Origin: Cheilinus undulatus
Taxonomy: Eukaryota; Chordata; Actinopteri; Labriformes; Labridae
Length of the DNA: 64,000 nt
NCBI RefSeq assembly: GCF_018320785.1
Contig: NC_054875.1
Span: 30,137,157 to 30,201,156 of the forward strand
Direction: 5' to 3'
Position 1 is the stretch's first letter. Each line of letters starts with the position of its first letter. The position numbers and the translations under genes were made by a program. This document shows positions 1-10,183 of the stretch, one piece after another. The notes below the pieces were generated by a model. The model did not search any database and was not told where the DNA came from. It saw only the letters and a program-made list of their open reading frames with translations.

Positions 1-850
1 CTGATAATGCATCTGCTTCAGGCTGTCCAGTCCTGTGTCCAATATGTTTCCCCATACTTTGGCTGCTTGACAGCTATGTCGGAATCTGAATGTAGAATAA
101 CAAATAAAGCTGTATAGTCGCGCCTCTTTATTTCATTTTTGTATAACCTAGAATTACTCATTATTTTATAAACTAGCATTGAAGGGAAAAATGAGAAATG
201 TGAAAGCATGTCATTAAGGAATTACCTCATTTCCCTTTATTGGTAAATAAAAATAGGAATTATAATAACGTTCTTTTACATAAAGTCAATTTCTGATGTA
301 TTGCATGACAGCAGATATGAAACTAAAGGTCTGTTTTCTTTGATATGTGTAGCAGACGTTGTCTTCAGTCACAGGCATCTTGATGACCGGAAAACAAAGG
401 CGTTCATGAGCGAGGAGATCACATCAGCAGAGCATCAGAGCGCATTCTGACACATGAACATGGCTAATGTGTTAGCTCATCTCCAATGTGTAGCAATCGA
501 CCCCCAGTAACGAGTCGGGACAACAGAAAAGGCTCCGAGCTGCTGCCGAATCGATCGTCTCATTTGCGCAGCTGCATATCCTACTTTTACAAAAACTGAC
601 AAGGCTGCAGCATCAACACAAGAGAAGGACAGCGGCACCTCTACCGCGTCCTCACCGACGCTGGCACTCTCCTCCGGCTGCAGCACGGAGCCACTGAACA
701 GAGGAGCATCGAAGAGACTAAGAGCGGAGAAAACGATGACGGGACAGTGATTTTTACCGCGGAGACAAGGGAAGGAGGACTGGAGAGAAACGTGAGAGCT
801 GAGGAAGCAAAAGGGTGTTCATAGGTGCGCAGTGATAGCGGGGCTTGGTC
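1..850. other. Region upstream of b3galt4
   Basis: I recognise no gene here. The first 450 bases are AT-rich and featureless. From about 480 to 850 the sequence becomes richer in GC and CpG, and it leads directly into the b3galt4 start codon, so it probably holds the promoter and 5' UTR (inference). Small open frames on the minus strand in this stretch show no family resemblance. Confidence 0.4.
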
Positions 851-1966
851 ATGGTCGGACGGGGACTTTGGGTATGTAAGCCCCGGTTTGGAAAGCGAGG
901 GAGCAGATTTGGCGTTTTGCCTATTTTATGCACCGCGATAGCGAGCTTATCCTTGCTGGCACTGCTCTTTGTGGACTTTATCGAGTCATGGGTCACCTCT
1001 ATGAACATGAACAGGGTGGTGGAGCCGCACGCCGGCGTCATCCCTCTGCAGAGCGTCCCCCCAACCAGACCCGAGGAGTTCCTCCTCATGCCCAGTCCGC
1101 TCGTGTGCCAGAGAGCCAAGCCTTACCTCATCACCATGGTTACCTCGGCTCCTGCCAATCAGAGGGCCCGCCAAGCAATCCGGGACACCTGGGGAGGGGA
1201 GGTGGAGGTCAGGGGTCTTCGGGTCATGACCCTGTTCATGGTGGGTGTGGCTTCTGACCCAGGACTCTCGAAGCTGCTGATAGAGGAGGCCAGAGAGAGA
1301 GGAGACCTGATTCAGGGTCGTTTTGTGGACACTTACTCCAACCTCACCCTGAAAACCTTGTCCATGCTGGGCTGGGCTCGCCGCTTCTGCCCTCAGGCTC
1401 ATTTCATGGCCAAAGTGGACGATGATGTACTCTTTAATCCCAGTGCCCTTTTGCACTTCATAAACAAGAGCCGCAACCCCTATGAACAAGGAGACTTGTA
1501 CCTGGGCAGGGTTCATCTCCATGTGGCCCCTGACCGGGATCCAGACAGCAAGCATTACCTCCCAGCAGGGGCCTACCCTCCCTCTGTCTTTCCAGACTAC
1601 TGCAGTGGTACAGCCTATGTCCTGTCCCGCTCTGCGCTGCTCAAAATATCCCTGGCAGCCTCTGCATCACCTCTATCCACCCCTCTCCCCCCTGAGGATG
1701 TGTTTGTGGGTCTGTGTGCCCGGACGGCTGGGGTCCTGCCCTCACACTGCCCCCTCTTCTCCGGAGGCCCTGGTGTGCCATATGGGCGCTGCTGCTATCA
1801 GGCCATGGTCTCCATCCACCACATCGCACCCAGGGAGATGCTGCACTACTGGCCTGAGGTGCATTCATCACAGCCCTGCTCCTGGCTCACTCTGCGTGCA
1901 TCTCTAGGAATGTGCAAGGTCCGGGCGATGATCGGGACAGCTCTGGGGCTGGAGGGACAGTCATGA
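851..1966 (+). CDS. b3galt4: Beta-1,3-galactosyltransferase 4 (ganglioside GM1-type synthase)
   Basis: Intact single-exon gene of 371 codons plus stop. The start is the ATG at 851; a TTG six bases upstream is in frame but not a plausible vertebrate start. The protein looks like a type II Golgi glycosyltransferase. A short basic N-terminus is followed by a hydrophobic anchor at about residues 20-42, then the GT31 catalytic domain. GT31 landmarks are RQAIRDTWG near residues 106-114, the metal-binding KVDDDVLFNP near 186-195, and EDVFVGLCA near 281-289. A probable N-glycosylation site, NLT, lies near 163. Length and the intronless structure fit B3GALT4, about 378 residues in human, which adds galactose in beta-1,3 linkage to GM2/GD2/GA2. 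The convergent neighbour wdr46 supports B3GALT4 rather than another GT31 paralogue, because the same pair is adjacent in mammals. Other B3GALT genes would share the motifs but not this neighbour. Confidence 0.9.
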   Translation: MVGRGLWVCKPRFGKRGSRFGVLPILCTAIASLSLLALLFVDFIESWVTSMNMNRVVEPHAGVIPLQSVPPTRPEEFLLMPSPLVCQRAKPYLITMVTSAPANQRARQAIRDTWGGEVEVRGLRVMTLFMVGVASDPGLSKLLIEEARERGDLIQGRFVDTYSNLTLKTLSMLGWARRFCPQAHFMAKVDDDVLFNPSALLHFINKSRNPYEQGDLYLGRVHLHVAPDRDPDSKHYLPAGAYPPSVFPDYCSGTAYVLSRSALLKISLAASASPLSTPLPPEDVFVGLCARTAGVLPSHCPLFSGGPGVPYGRCCYQAMVSIHHIAPREMLHYWPEVHSSQPCSWLTLRASLGMCKVRAMIGTALGLEGQS

Positions 1967-3153
1967 GGGTTAATACTGGATAGAAAACAGGACTCACTGG
2001 GGCTGTGCCTCACTTTAATACTGTGAACAGCACAAGTGCTCTGTAAGCTTTGGAGCTACACTCTGTGTACTAGGAAAATGTCACCTTATTTTTATACCTT
2101 TATTTTTTTAAACACTATGAAGTATTCAAGTGGCTTGTTTTGCAAAAATGGAAATGATGCGCTGGCATTACATGGTCTGATTTTATCCTTAGACTGTTAT
2201 AGCATCCTCATTACCACACTATTAAAGCAAACCACAGTGGCATGCTGGTACTAAAAGTAATCAAATACTGCATACTTCACAATATGCAATAGCTGAATTT
2301 GAGAAATGACTGTTATGTAACAGCAGTAGACCTTTGCTAGCAGTAGGCCTTGCATACTGTTACCTATGGGAGCTATTCAGACTAAGTTTCTGCAAAATTG
2401 CAATCATTTTTGCTGATGCTGTCTACTGCTACAAGGCCTGCAGGCATCAAAATGCTGTAGTTTGCTGACAAGACACCCAAAAATCTGTAAATACTCACTG
2501 CCCTTCGACAGAAGTTGCTGATTGGAGCCATAGTAGAAAAATAAATACATGGTGCTAGGGCAGAACAGAGATCAGCTGATGAATGCACACTACATGAAGT
2601 ATTATATAAATACTCCAAGTATGACACTTAAATGCGGCTATCTTCATATGTTAAATACTTACACACTCTTTCACCAGGTACTCCATATCTAGATGTTAGG
2701 CTATTAAGACACCTAAATGCATGATGTTCCAGGTATCAAACCACAGGCTTGTCATACTCCATAGAAACAAAAGTGCTATGTATTAGCTTAAACTTTTGTG
2801 TTATTCAAAACAGCATCCAAGGAATTTAAGGATCCTAATTTAAAGTTAAAGTAATTATATGGTTAACACTTGAGATTTTAAAGGTTTGATTCCTTTCTCT
2901 TGACTATGAAACCAATGTACCCTCAGTGTTACACCCACTAAGGTTTCACCTGTAGTAATGAGATGTATCATAAACAGAGTATGTGTGGCACAGCTGTGCA
3001 GATGTGTCTTCATTAGGATTGGTTTAGATTTCTTTTTCTAAGGGAATTTATAAAATGTACAGATAAAGGCCAAAGCTGTGTTTCCCACACTAAATGCAGA
3101 GAGAGTGTTGGTGTGTTTACACTCAGGAAATGTGTGATTTGATCACCAATAAA
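1967..3153 (+). other. Probable 3' UTR of b3galt4 with poly(A) signals
   Basis: There are no further coding exons. An ATTAAA at 2221-2226 and a canonical AATAAA at 3148-3153 could each end the transcript. Which is used cannot be told from sequence. Confidence 0.45.
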
Positions 3154-3955
3154 CTACTCTGTTTCTCACAGTCAGTTCACGTTTTTTATTCACTAAAGTA
3201 AGATCTGCTTTGTTTTAACATTCAACATCCTTTGGTAACTTCCTGTACTAAAGGAAGTGATCAGACAGTGAAAAATGTTTTAACACCACAAAGACACCAA
3301 TTTGACTCAAAATATATATTTCAGCCAATAATCTCACGTTAAAGTTTGTTTAAGCGTTTATTATGCAACATAATATGTTTGGCGTCCAACTCCGACTTAA
3401 TCACTCCTCACAGATTTTACATACAGAATTTGAGGAGTGATAAGACAACAGCTTAAACCCCTAGCTGAAGCTAGCAGGTGGATGCTGGGTTGAAGGCGAG
3501 AGCACAGTGTTGATCCAGGCGCAGCGATGCAGCAGAGGAAGAGACTGGAAATTTTGCAGCTTAAATAGCCCACTAGTTTAAGAGGATGTGAGTCGTGTGA
3601 TTTGATTAGGATGCATGTCAGGTGTGAGTGATGGTGCTCGAGATGACTGACAGAAATAACTCGCAGACTTCGTTTCATATCCTTTTAGGTGACAGTTTGT
3701 ATATACCGCTATTTTGCATTTTGTATAAAAATAATTCTAAAATGCTTTCAGCACTCTAATAGGCAATAAGATTCTTCTGCCATTATTATCATCCCAGTCT
3801 GACATGGATCAGTGAACACCCACAAATATGATTTTGAAGCTTATTTTTTGGTGCAAATAAGGTTTTTACAGAAGTCAAAATCTCCCTGAAATCACCAAAA
3901 TATAAATACGCCTGGTAAAAATGTGCAGTTTATAATGATTCTTCCGGGGGTTTCT
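3154..3955. other. Intergenic, nothing recognised
   Basis: AT-rich sequence without a supported gene. A minus-strand frame at 3397-3678 has no family resemblance. Confidence 0.4.
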
Positions 3956-4159
3956 TTTAATCATTTGGTAGCACTTTATTTTAGTGGGCCCTAATTAACT
4001 AGAAATGTTAAAGGAACAAGCGGTCATTATTTTAAGATTACATTTACCGTTATTATCAATATCATCATTATTAATTAAATAATATTACATTGTCATTTTA
4101 CAAGCAATAGCTCAGAAATATGATAATATTTAGGAAGTATTTAACTGGTAAAAATGTAT

Positions 4160-4640
4160 TGATTTTCCTATCCCTCATAATATGGTAGCAGTTTTCTTGT
4201 AATCTGGTGATATTTTACCCTAACCCTTTAACCCTAACCCCCATATGGTGGCAATTCTCTGGTAATTAGGTGGTGTTTCACCATGTAATTTTTTTTAGAA
4301 ATAAGATGATAATTTTCTATATAAGTTGCTTGATAATTCAAAGGTAATTTCTTTAGTTTATTAGAGAGGGTCCTCTAATAATTTTTGAGTAATTTTTAGG
4401 GTTAGGGAAGGCTTGGGGGAAGGGTTAGATTAATGGATAGGGTAAAATACCACCTAATTACCACTGAATTTCCACAATATTACAAGGGTTAGGGTGAGAG
4501 GGTTTGGTTAGGGTACATTTTTTAAAGAGGGTTAGTGTGAGGGGGTTATGTTTAGTGGTAGAGGTTAAGAGGGTAAGGGTAAAATACCACCTAATTTCCA
4601 GAGAATTGCCACAAAATTATAGAGGTAAGGGTAAAATACC
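4160..4640. repeat. Imperfect inverted repeat with CCCTAA/TTAGGG motifs
   Basis: The left half (about 4190-4295) carries TAACCCTAACCC-like runs and a segment TGGTGGCAATTCTCTGGTAA then TTAGGTGGT. The right half (about 4430-4640) carries the reverse complement: ACCACCTAATTTCCAGAGAA then TTGCCAC at 4585-4610, a related copy at 4440-4490, and GGGTTAGGG motifs. This foldback layout suggests a non-autonomous DNA element (MITE-like), not a true telomere array. A long A-rich run follows at about 4733-4770. Confidence 0.6.
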
Positions 4641-4914
4641 AGGGTTAGGTGCAGGTCTGTATTCAAACAGGAAGTAAATTATTCTTAAAGGTAGCACAAA
4701 AATTCTAAATTAAAAACAAACAGTATTAAATGCAAAAAAAAAAAAAAAAGAAAAAAAAGAAAAAAAAAAGATGGATTTCAAAATGTTACAAAGGGGGAGA
4801 TTGTGATTAACTACAAAACTTCTGATATCGATCATGATAAAAAATTTGAATTCAAAAACAGAGGGGGAGGTCAGACTTGTATTATGTATGGTAAAAAGAG
4901 TCATAACCAGAAAA

Positions 4915-5790
4915 AACTAAGGCACACTGTGTTGAAAAAGTTAAAAAGCCTTTAATAAATGGGCTAAAGCACCTACACGTTTCAACTCACAAAGTCTTCA
5001 TCAGGGCATTTAAAAACAAGTGACTGTCCACAGAATTTCAAGGCTGTGGCAGCTGCCTTGCAATCAGTCAACTGCTTCTCAGGTGCAGTAAAAAAAGTGG
5101 GTGTGTACTCTTAATTGGTGCACTCCAACAAAGCAAACTCAGTGCAAGAACAACAGCCATACAATCAGCAGTTACATAAAACAGACATCAAAAACAACAA
5201 ACATGATCATAAAGGAAAAACAAAAAATCAAAAACATGACAAAGAACATACAAGATAATGATCCCACAGAGCTCTCCCATTCTTTGGCTAATCCTCATAT
5301 CTAGTGAGGGGGAAAATGACCTACAGATATGGGGTGTAGTCCAGCTCCTCATTTAGTACTGGACTTGTTGTAACCTTTGGCTTGAAAATCCAATAGGTCT
5401 CTCTTTGTAATAGTTTCTTCAGTTTATCTCCTCCTCTTCTGGACATTTCTATGGCCTCTATGCCAATGGCTTTAAGAGAATCTGGATTGCACCCATGATG
5501 CTGCTTGTAATGTTTGGCCATGGGATAGACTTCATTTCCAATCTGGATAGCGTACTTATGTTCAGCAATTCTTTCTTTAAGTTGTCTTTTTGTTCTTCCC
5601 ACATAGAAAAATCCACATGGGCACTGAAGATGGTAGACAACATAAGTCATATTACAGTTGATAAAAGATTTTTATAGGAAATGTTTTATTTAAATGCACA
5701 TCCTTGAAGCTGTTACTTTGTAACATGGAGTTACAATGATTACATCTTCCACATTTGAAAAATCCTTGCAGCCTGTGATCCAGCCAGGTA
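4915..5790 (-). mobile_element. Penelope-like retroelement, 3' fragment with GIY-YIG endonuclease end
   Basis: A minus-strand frame (5321-5650) encodes VVYHLQCPCGFFYVGRTKRQ, then a histidine/lysine-rich stretch and ETYWIFK. This is the GIY-YIG endonuclease domain found at the C-terminus of Penelope-like elements. Upstream on the same strand (about 5660-5790), GFFKCG with paired cysteines matches the linker these elements carry before the endonuclease. Downstream (4915-5010) is a tail with a CTGATGA...GAAAC motif typical of their terminal repeats. The reverse transcriptase part is not recognised, so this is a partial, dead copy. Confidence 0.75.
4970..5004 (-). ncRNA. Candidate degenerate hammerhead ribozyme motif of the Penelope-like element
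   Basis: On the minus strand the sequence reads CTGATGA, then a 14-base insert able to form a short weak stem, then GAAACGTG. CUGANGA and GAAA are the conserved hammerhead core boxes, and small type I hammerheads are known in the terminal repeats of Penelope-like elements. Stem II is weak here and stem I was not established, so activity is doubtful. Confidence 0.35.
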
Positions 5791-5899
5791 CCTTTTTAAT
5801 CTCCTGGAAGATAGCTGTGTACCAGCTTATCTCCAATGGTCGGTGCTCTTCTGAAGCTGACTGTAGGTGTTGGTCAAAAGAAGGTCAGCTGTGTTTATA

Positions 5900-8860
5900 C
5901 ATCACTGTTACATGAGTGCTTCCTGTTTTATTTTGGTGCTTCCTTTGGTGACTGCTGATTTCACCTTGTTGTCTGCACCTGTGGTTAATGACCCAGAGTC
6001 TATTTAGGCAGGGTCTGCTAACCAGCTCACTCTCTCTCTCCACCTTGCAGCAGCAGCACCACCTCTTTTGTGTGCGCTCAGGTTTTGTTCAGTTGAACCT
6101 TGGTTAAAACTTCAACAAAAGTGACATTATAATTTAACCCATTGTGTGTGGTTTACATTGTTATGTTTGGCGTTTGAGCCAGCCATAACATAATAATGGG
6201 GGCTCGTGGTTGAACTTGGATTAGTTTTGCCCCTAGATTAGTTTAGTTTGTTCAGGTTATTTGTTAGTTTTGGAGGTGATACAAGCACTGAGGCAGTTTC
6301 TGCTTGGAGTTGCAACATTGAGCGTATGGGATGCCAAGTTAGAGGTAATTCTCCCTGGTTTAGGTAGGAGGGGTCTTGCTGGGCTGACTTCGGTCATCCT
6401 TACATCGGCCTCTCATTTGTTATTTTCATTTCTTTTACATTTTTTTCTGGTAACCCTGGGGAGGGGGTGCGCTGGATTCACTTTATTGTAGTTGGTCGTG
6501 TTAGTGGTCTTCTGCAGTACTGAGTCTAGTGATGCCTCGAGCCCGGCACGCCAACCAGATAGGTTTAGAAAAGTTTAGGTAGGAACCGGGGGAGTTTCTT
6601 TTTTTCTGTACACTCAGCGATGCGTTTCCAGTACTCAGTGGAAGATGTTTTGTGTTAGCTAGGTAAGTTTGTGTAGGTACTCTTCTTTTTGGGGGGTATT
6701 ATTGACAGTGTTAACTAAAGCCTAACTTTCGTGTTTTATACAGTGCTTAAAGGCTATTTTGTAGTATCAGGTGGTAAAAATATAAATTTGGTGCCTCCTT
6801 TCAATGAAAAGATGTTGAGAAGTATTTCTTACACTTTGAGCGGGTGGCAACCACCTTGGAGCGGCCTAAGCACTATTGGACTTTGCTTTTGCAGTGTGTT
6901 CTTTCTGGTAAAGCTCAGGAGCTGTATTCCTCACTAACTTTAGAGAAGAGCTTCAACTATGATACTGTTAAAGGGTCCATTTTGCGGGCATATGAACTTG
7001 TGCCAGAGGCTTATAGACAGCATTTTTGTAGCTATTCCAAAGCTGAAAAACAAACTTTTGTGGAATTTGCGCAAGAAAGAGATTTTGTTTGATCGGTGGT
7101 GCACCTCAACAAAAGTAGAAACAAAAGATTTGCGAAAGTTAGTTCTACTTGAAGAGTTAAAAAATTGTGTTCCAGAAGTTGTTGCAACCTATTTAAGTAA
7201 ACAAAGGACAAAAATGGTAGCGGATGCAGCTGTCTTGGCTGATGAGTATGTTTTAGCTCCTAAAGTTTCATTTAGTGACCAGCCTCAGACTAAAACTCGT
7301 ACTACTCCTCAGCGTCCTCGCTTTTCAAACAAAAGTTCTGGCAGTTTTTCAGGTAGTAAAAACCTCAGTTCTATAACCAACAGTTCAGAATGTGTTTGTT
7401 TTTACTGCAAACAGCTAGGCCATATGGTAGCTGACTGTCCAACTCTAAGTAAAAAGCAAAAACCTAAACCAGTGGCCTTGATTGGTTCTGTGAGTGGCCC
7501 ACTTCCTGTTGTGAAAACTGAGCATGATCAGTCCTGCAAAAGTGTTTCGGAACCATCAGGTTTCGAACCATTCATTATTGATGGCTTTGTAGCACTGCCC
7601 AAATCTGACTATGCTGTTCCAGTCCGTATCTTGCGGGATACTGGTGCCTCCAGGTCTATAATACTGCAGGGAGTTTTACCTTTGACAGACAAAACTTTTC
7701 TTGGTGGTGATGCACTGATACAAGGATGTGAAATGTCTTATCTCAGAGCCCCTCTACACACAGTGTATTTAAAATGTGGATCGGTCACAGGGCCTGTGCA
7801 AGTTGGTTTGCGTCCCTACATTCCAGTAGAAGGGGTCAGTCTCATTCTAGGCAATGACCTTGCTGGAGGAAAGGTGTTTCCTTCACCAGTTGTGACAGAC
7901 AACCCTGTGATTACTGAACAGTCTGACTCTGACCACAGTGAACTAAAAACAGATGCTTGAGTTTATCCTGCTTGTGTCGTGACCCGAGCTCAGGCTCACA
8001 AAGCTAACCTTGCTGATACATTTATGGTTGACACTTTTGTCACTGATAGCGAAGTGCTAGTGGCTAGTTCTGATGCTAAGCCAAACAGAGAGAGTAGTGT
8101 TACAGGTTCTTAGTGTGAAACATCAGGTTTCTAGTGCCTTTCACCCTGAAAGTCAAGGTGCCCTGTAAAGATTTTACTAGACCCTTAAATCTATGCTTCG
8201 CACCTACCGTCTTGAACATGGTGCTGAGTGGGATGAAGGTATTCCATTCTTGTTGTTTGCTATTCGTGAAACTGTGCAGGAATCACTGAGTTTTAGCCCT
8301 GCAGAGCTAGTTTTCAGCCACACAGTTAGAGGTCCTTTAAAGTTGCTGCGAGAACAACTACTTGCAGAGTCCTCAACCAAAGTAAATGTACTTGACAATG
8401 TGAGTTCCTTCCGTGAGCGCCTTCACAATGCCTATGAAGTTGCTTAACAGGCCATGTCAGCTTCTCAAGGTAAAATGAAACAGCCCTTTGACAAATTCTG
8501 TATTGGCCCTTCTGCCGATACCTGGATCAGCATTGCAGACCAGGTTTTCCAGGCCATATTTCACTGAAAAGAAGTTTAGCGACACTGATGTTATTTGTAC
8601 TCCAGACAGAAAGCGTAAGTCTCGTGTTTGTCATGTGAACATGTTAAAGTCTAACGCAGTTCGGTCCCAAGGGGAAAAAGACCCCTTAAATGATGTCAGT
8701 TGTGTTGGTGCAGTTTCTCTTGTTACCAATAGTCCCATTGATGATGATTTGACCAAAGAAAATGCCCGGCTTCAAAACTCTCAGGTTCTAGAAAATTTAG
8801 AGGCTCACGTCTTATCTCCCTGCCTCTCAAAAGTCAGATGTCTTCCAGCTGATTAATAGC
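5900..8860 (+). mobile_element. Ty3/gypsy-type LTR retrotransposon fossil (Gmr1-like gag), broken
   Basis: Recognisable parts, in order: a probable 5' LTR (about 5900-6196) followed by a primer-binding-like AATGGGGGCTCGTGG; a gag region (about 6740-7450) with a SCAN-like segment and a CCHC zinc knuckle (CFYCKQLGHMVADC, near 7400); an aspartic-protease-like segment with DTGAS and LGNDLAGG (about 7630-7870); and an integrase C-terminal segment (8193-8447). The SCAN-like gag suggests the Gmr1-like branch from which vertebrate SCAN domains arose. The copy is incomplete and broken in several places, and no matching 3' LTR was recognised. It looks old but not ancient. Confidence 0.75.
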
Positions 8861-8869
8861 CATCCAGCT

Positions 8870-9770
8870 TTGTTTTCACAATCACAGTGTAAGAGCTGCT
8901 GTAATAATTCATTGGAAAGCCAAACTTAAACATAAAAAGCACATCCATAGAGAATATGAATGCTGAGAGCTGATCACTGCCAAAATGAACACTGGAGATA
9001 AAATTCAAATGACCAAACAATAGTCAAAGAGATCCCAGGGTTAACTCAGGACTATCTGCAGAGCTGGGATGGTTTGTGCTGGTGTGAAAGCTGTAAACCA
9101 AACGCTGGTGTAGACTGTTTAGTCTGCTCAACTGTCCTGATGAAAAGATATCTGGAGATTAAGTCATTGTATGCAGAAGATGAGTCAGTGACTGAGCTTG
9201 ACCGATGCTTCACTTCGGTCCATTCAACTCATGCTTCCATTATGGACTAGGCTAATAGACATTACATGTTAAAGAACTTTTGACTGATGTAAAACATTAT
9301 CTTCATTCAACCTTTAATATCTCATAGAAATGTGTTTCTGCTAGGTAACAGATAAATACAGCCATTAGCCATTGCGCTACCGAGTTTCTGATAAGAGTTT
9401 GAATGATTAACTTTTAAGCTATGTGGTTTATTTGCTACAATTTTAAGTCATGTTGAACTAATGTGAAGATGTGACAATGCACAAACACTGGACACAAGGA
9501 AGTTGACAGTATCTATAAATCCTTAAACAATGCTTTACGTTCCAGAACTTCACCGAACCAAAATAAAACATTTGTCTTTTACACCACTCAATTCCCATGT
9601 TGTCATTATCCTGGTCAATGTGCAGCTAGACAATGAAAATATGAAATCAGTTAAGATCCATGTTGTTATGAAAAGCGTAGTCAAGTTTTTTAATCGTTTC
9701 ATTGTTTTTCTGAGAATTACTGAGCTGCTCAGTTGTGAGGATGAATAACATGATCGAAAAGAAAGAGCAA
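8870..9770. other. Intergenic, nothing recognised
   Basis: AT-rich sequence between the LTR-element fossil and the wdr46 3' end. A 72-codon plus-strand frame at 9530-9748 has no recognisable features. Confidence 0.35.
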
Positions 9771-9776
9771 ATTCTT

Positions 9777-9782
9777 TTTATT
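9777..9782 (-). terminator. wdr46: wdr46 poly(A) signal
   Basis: TTTATT on the plus strand (AATAAA on the coding strand), about 400 bases downstream of the wdr46 stop codon. This gives a plausible 3' UTR of about 0.4 kb. Confidence 0.6.
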
Positions 9783-10183
9783 TTCTTCTATTTTTGCATA
9801 TTAATACAAAAACAAAAAAACTCTTTGACAACCACTCCTGTTAGCTTAGACATTACAGCACCAGACTTGATGAGGTTGACTGAATAATTTGCACTGATAA
9901 CAGCCTTGACCCCTCGCACTGTCCACCAAAGTGGACGGATAGTGCTTCAGGCCAAAAGCATTGACTAGAGCTGTCCTATTGCAGCACTTAACTTTGAGTA
10001 TACATGAATGCCTGCCTCTCACAGCAAGCCTCTTTCAGCAGACTTCATCCTGGTTTTCTGCAGTTGATGTTTAGGTCCAGCAGAGGAGAAATGGGTCCCA
10101 AAGAATGTTTCCTTTATATAAAGTTCAAAAGTCACTCCCACAGAATGTCCCTTGGTTTCTGCTGCACAAAGGCTCCTCCTTTT

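Noticed and set aside
477-1119. Minus-strand frames at 477-686 and 754-1119 upstream of and over the b3galt4 start
   Set aside because: No family resemblance; they lie in CpG-rich 5' sequence and antisense to b3galt4, so they are most likely chance frames.
986-1555. 189-codon minus-strand frame antisense to b3galt4
   Set aside because: It is the mirror of a GC-rich coding sequence; the plus-strand frame carries all GT31 motifs.
4205-4240. Telomere-fusion scar from CCCTAA motifs
   Set aside because: The motifs are few, irregular and mirrored within a foldback; there is no tandem (TTAGGG)n array.
5321-5650. Host GIY-YIG nuclease gene
   Set aside because: The flanking cysteine linker and hammerhead-type tail show that it is the end of a Penelope-like element.
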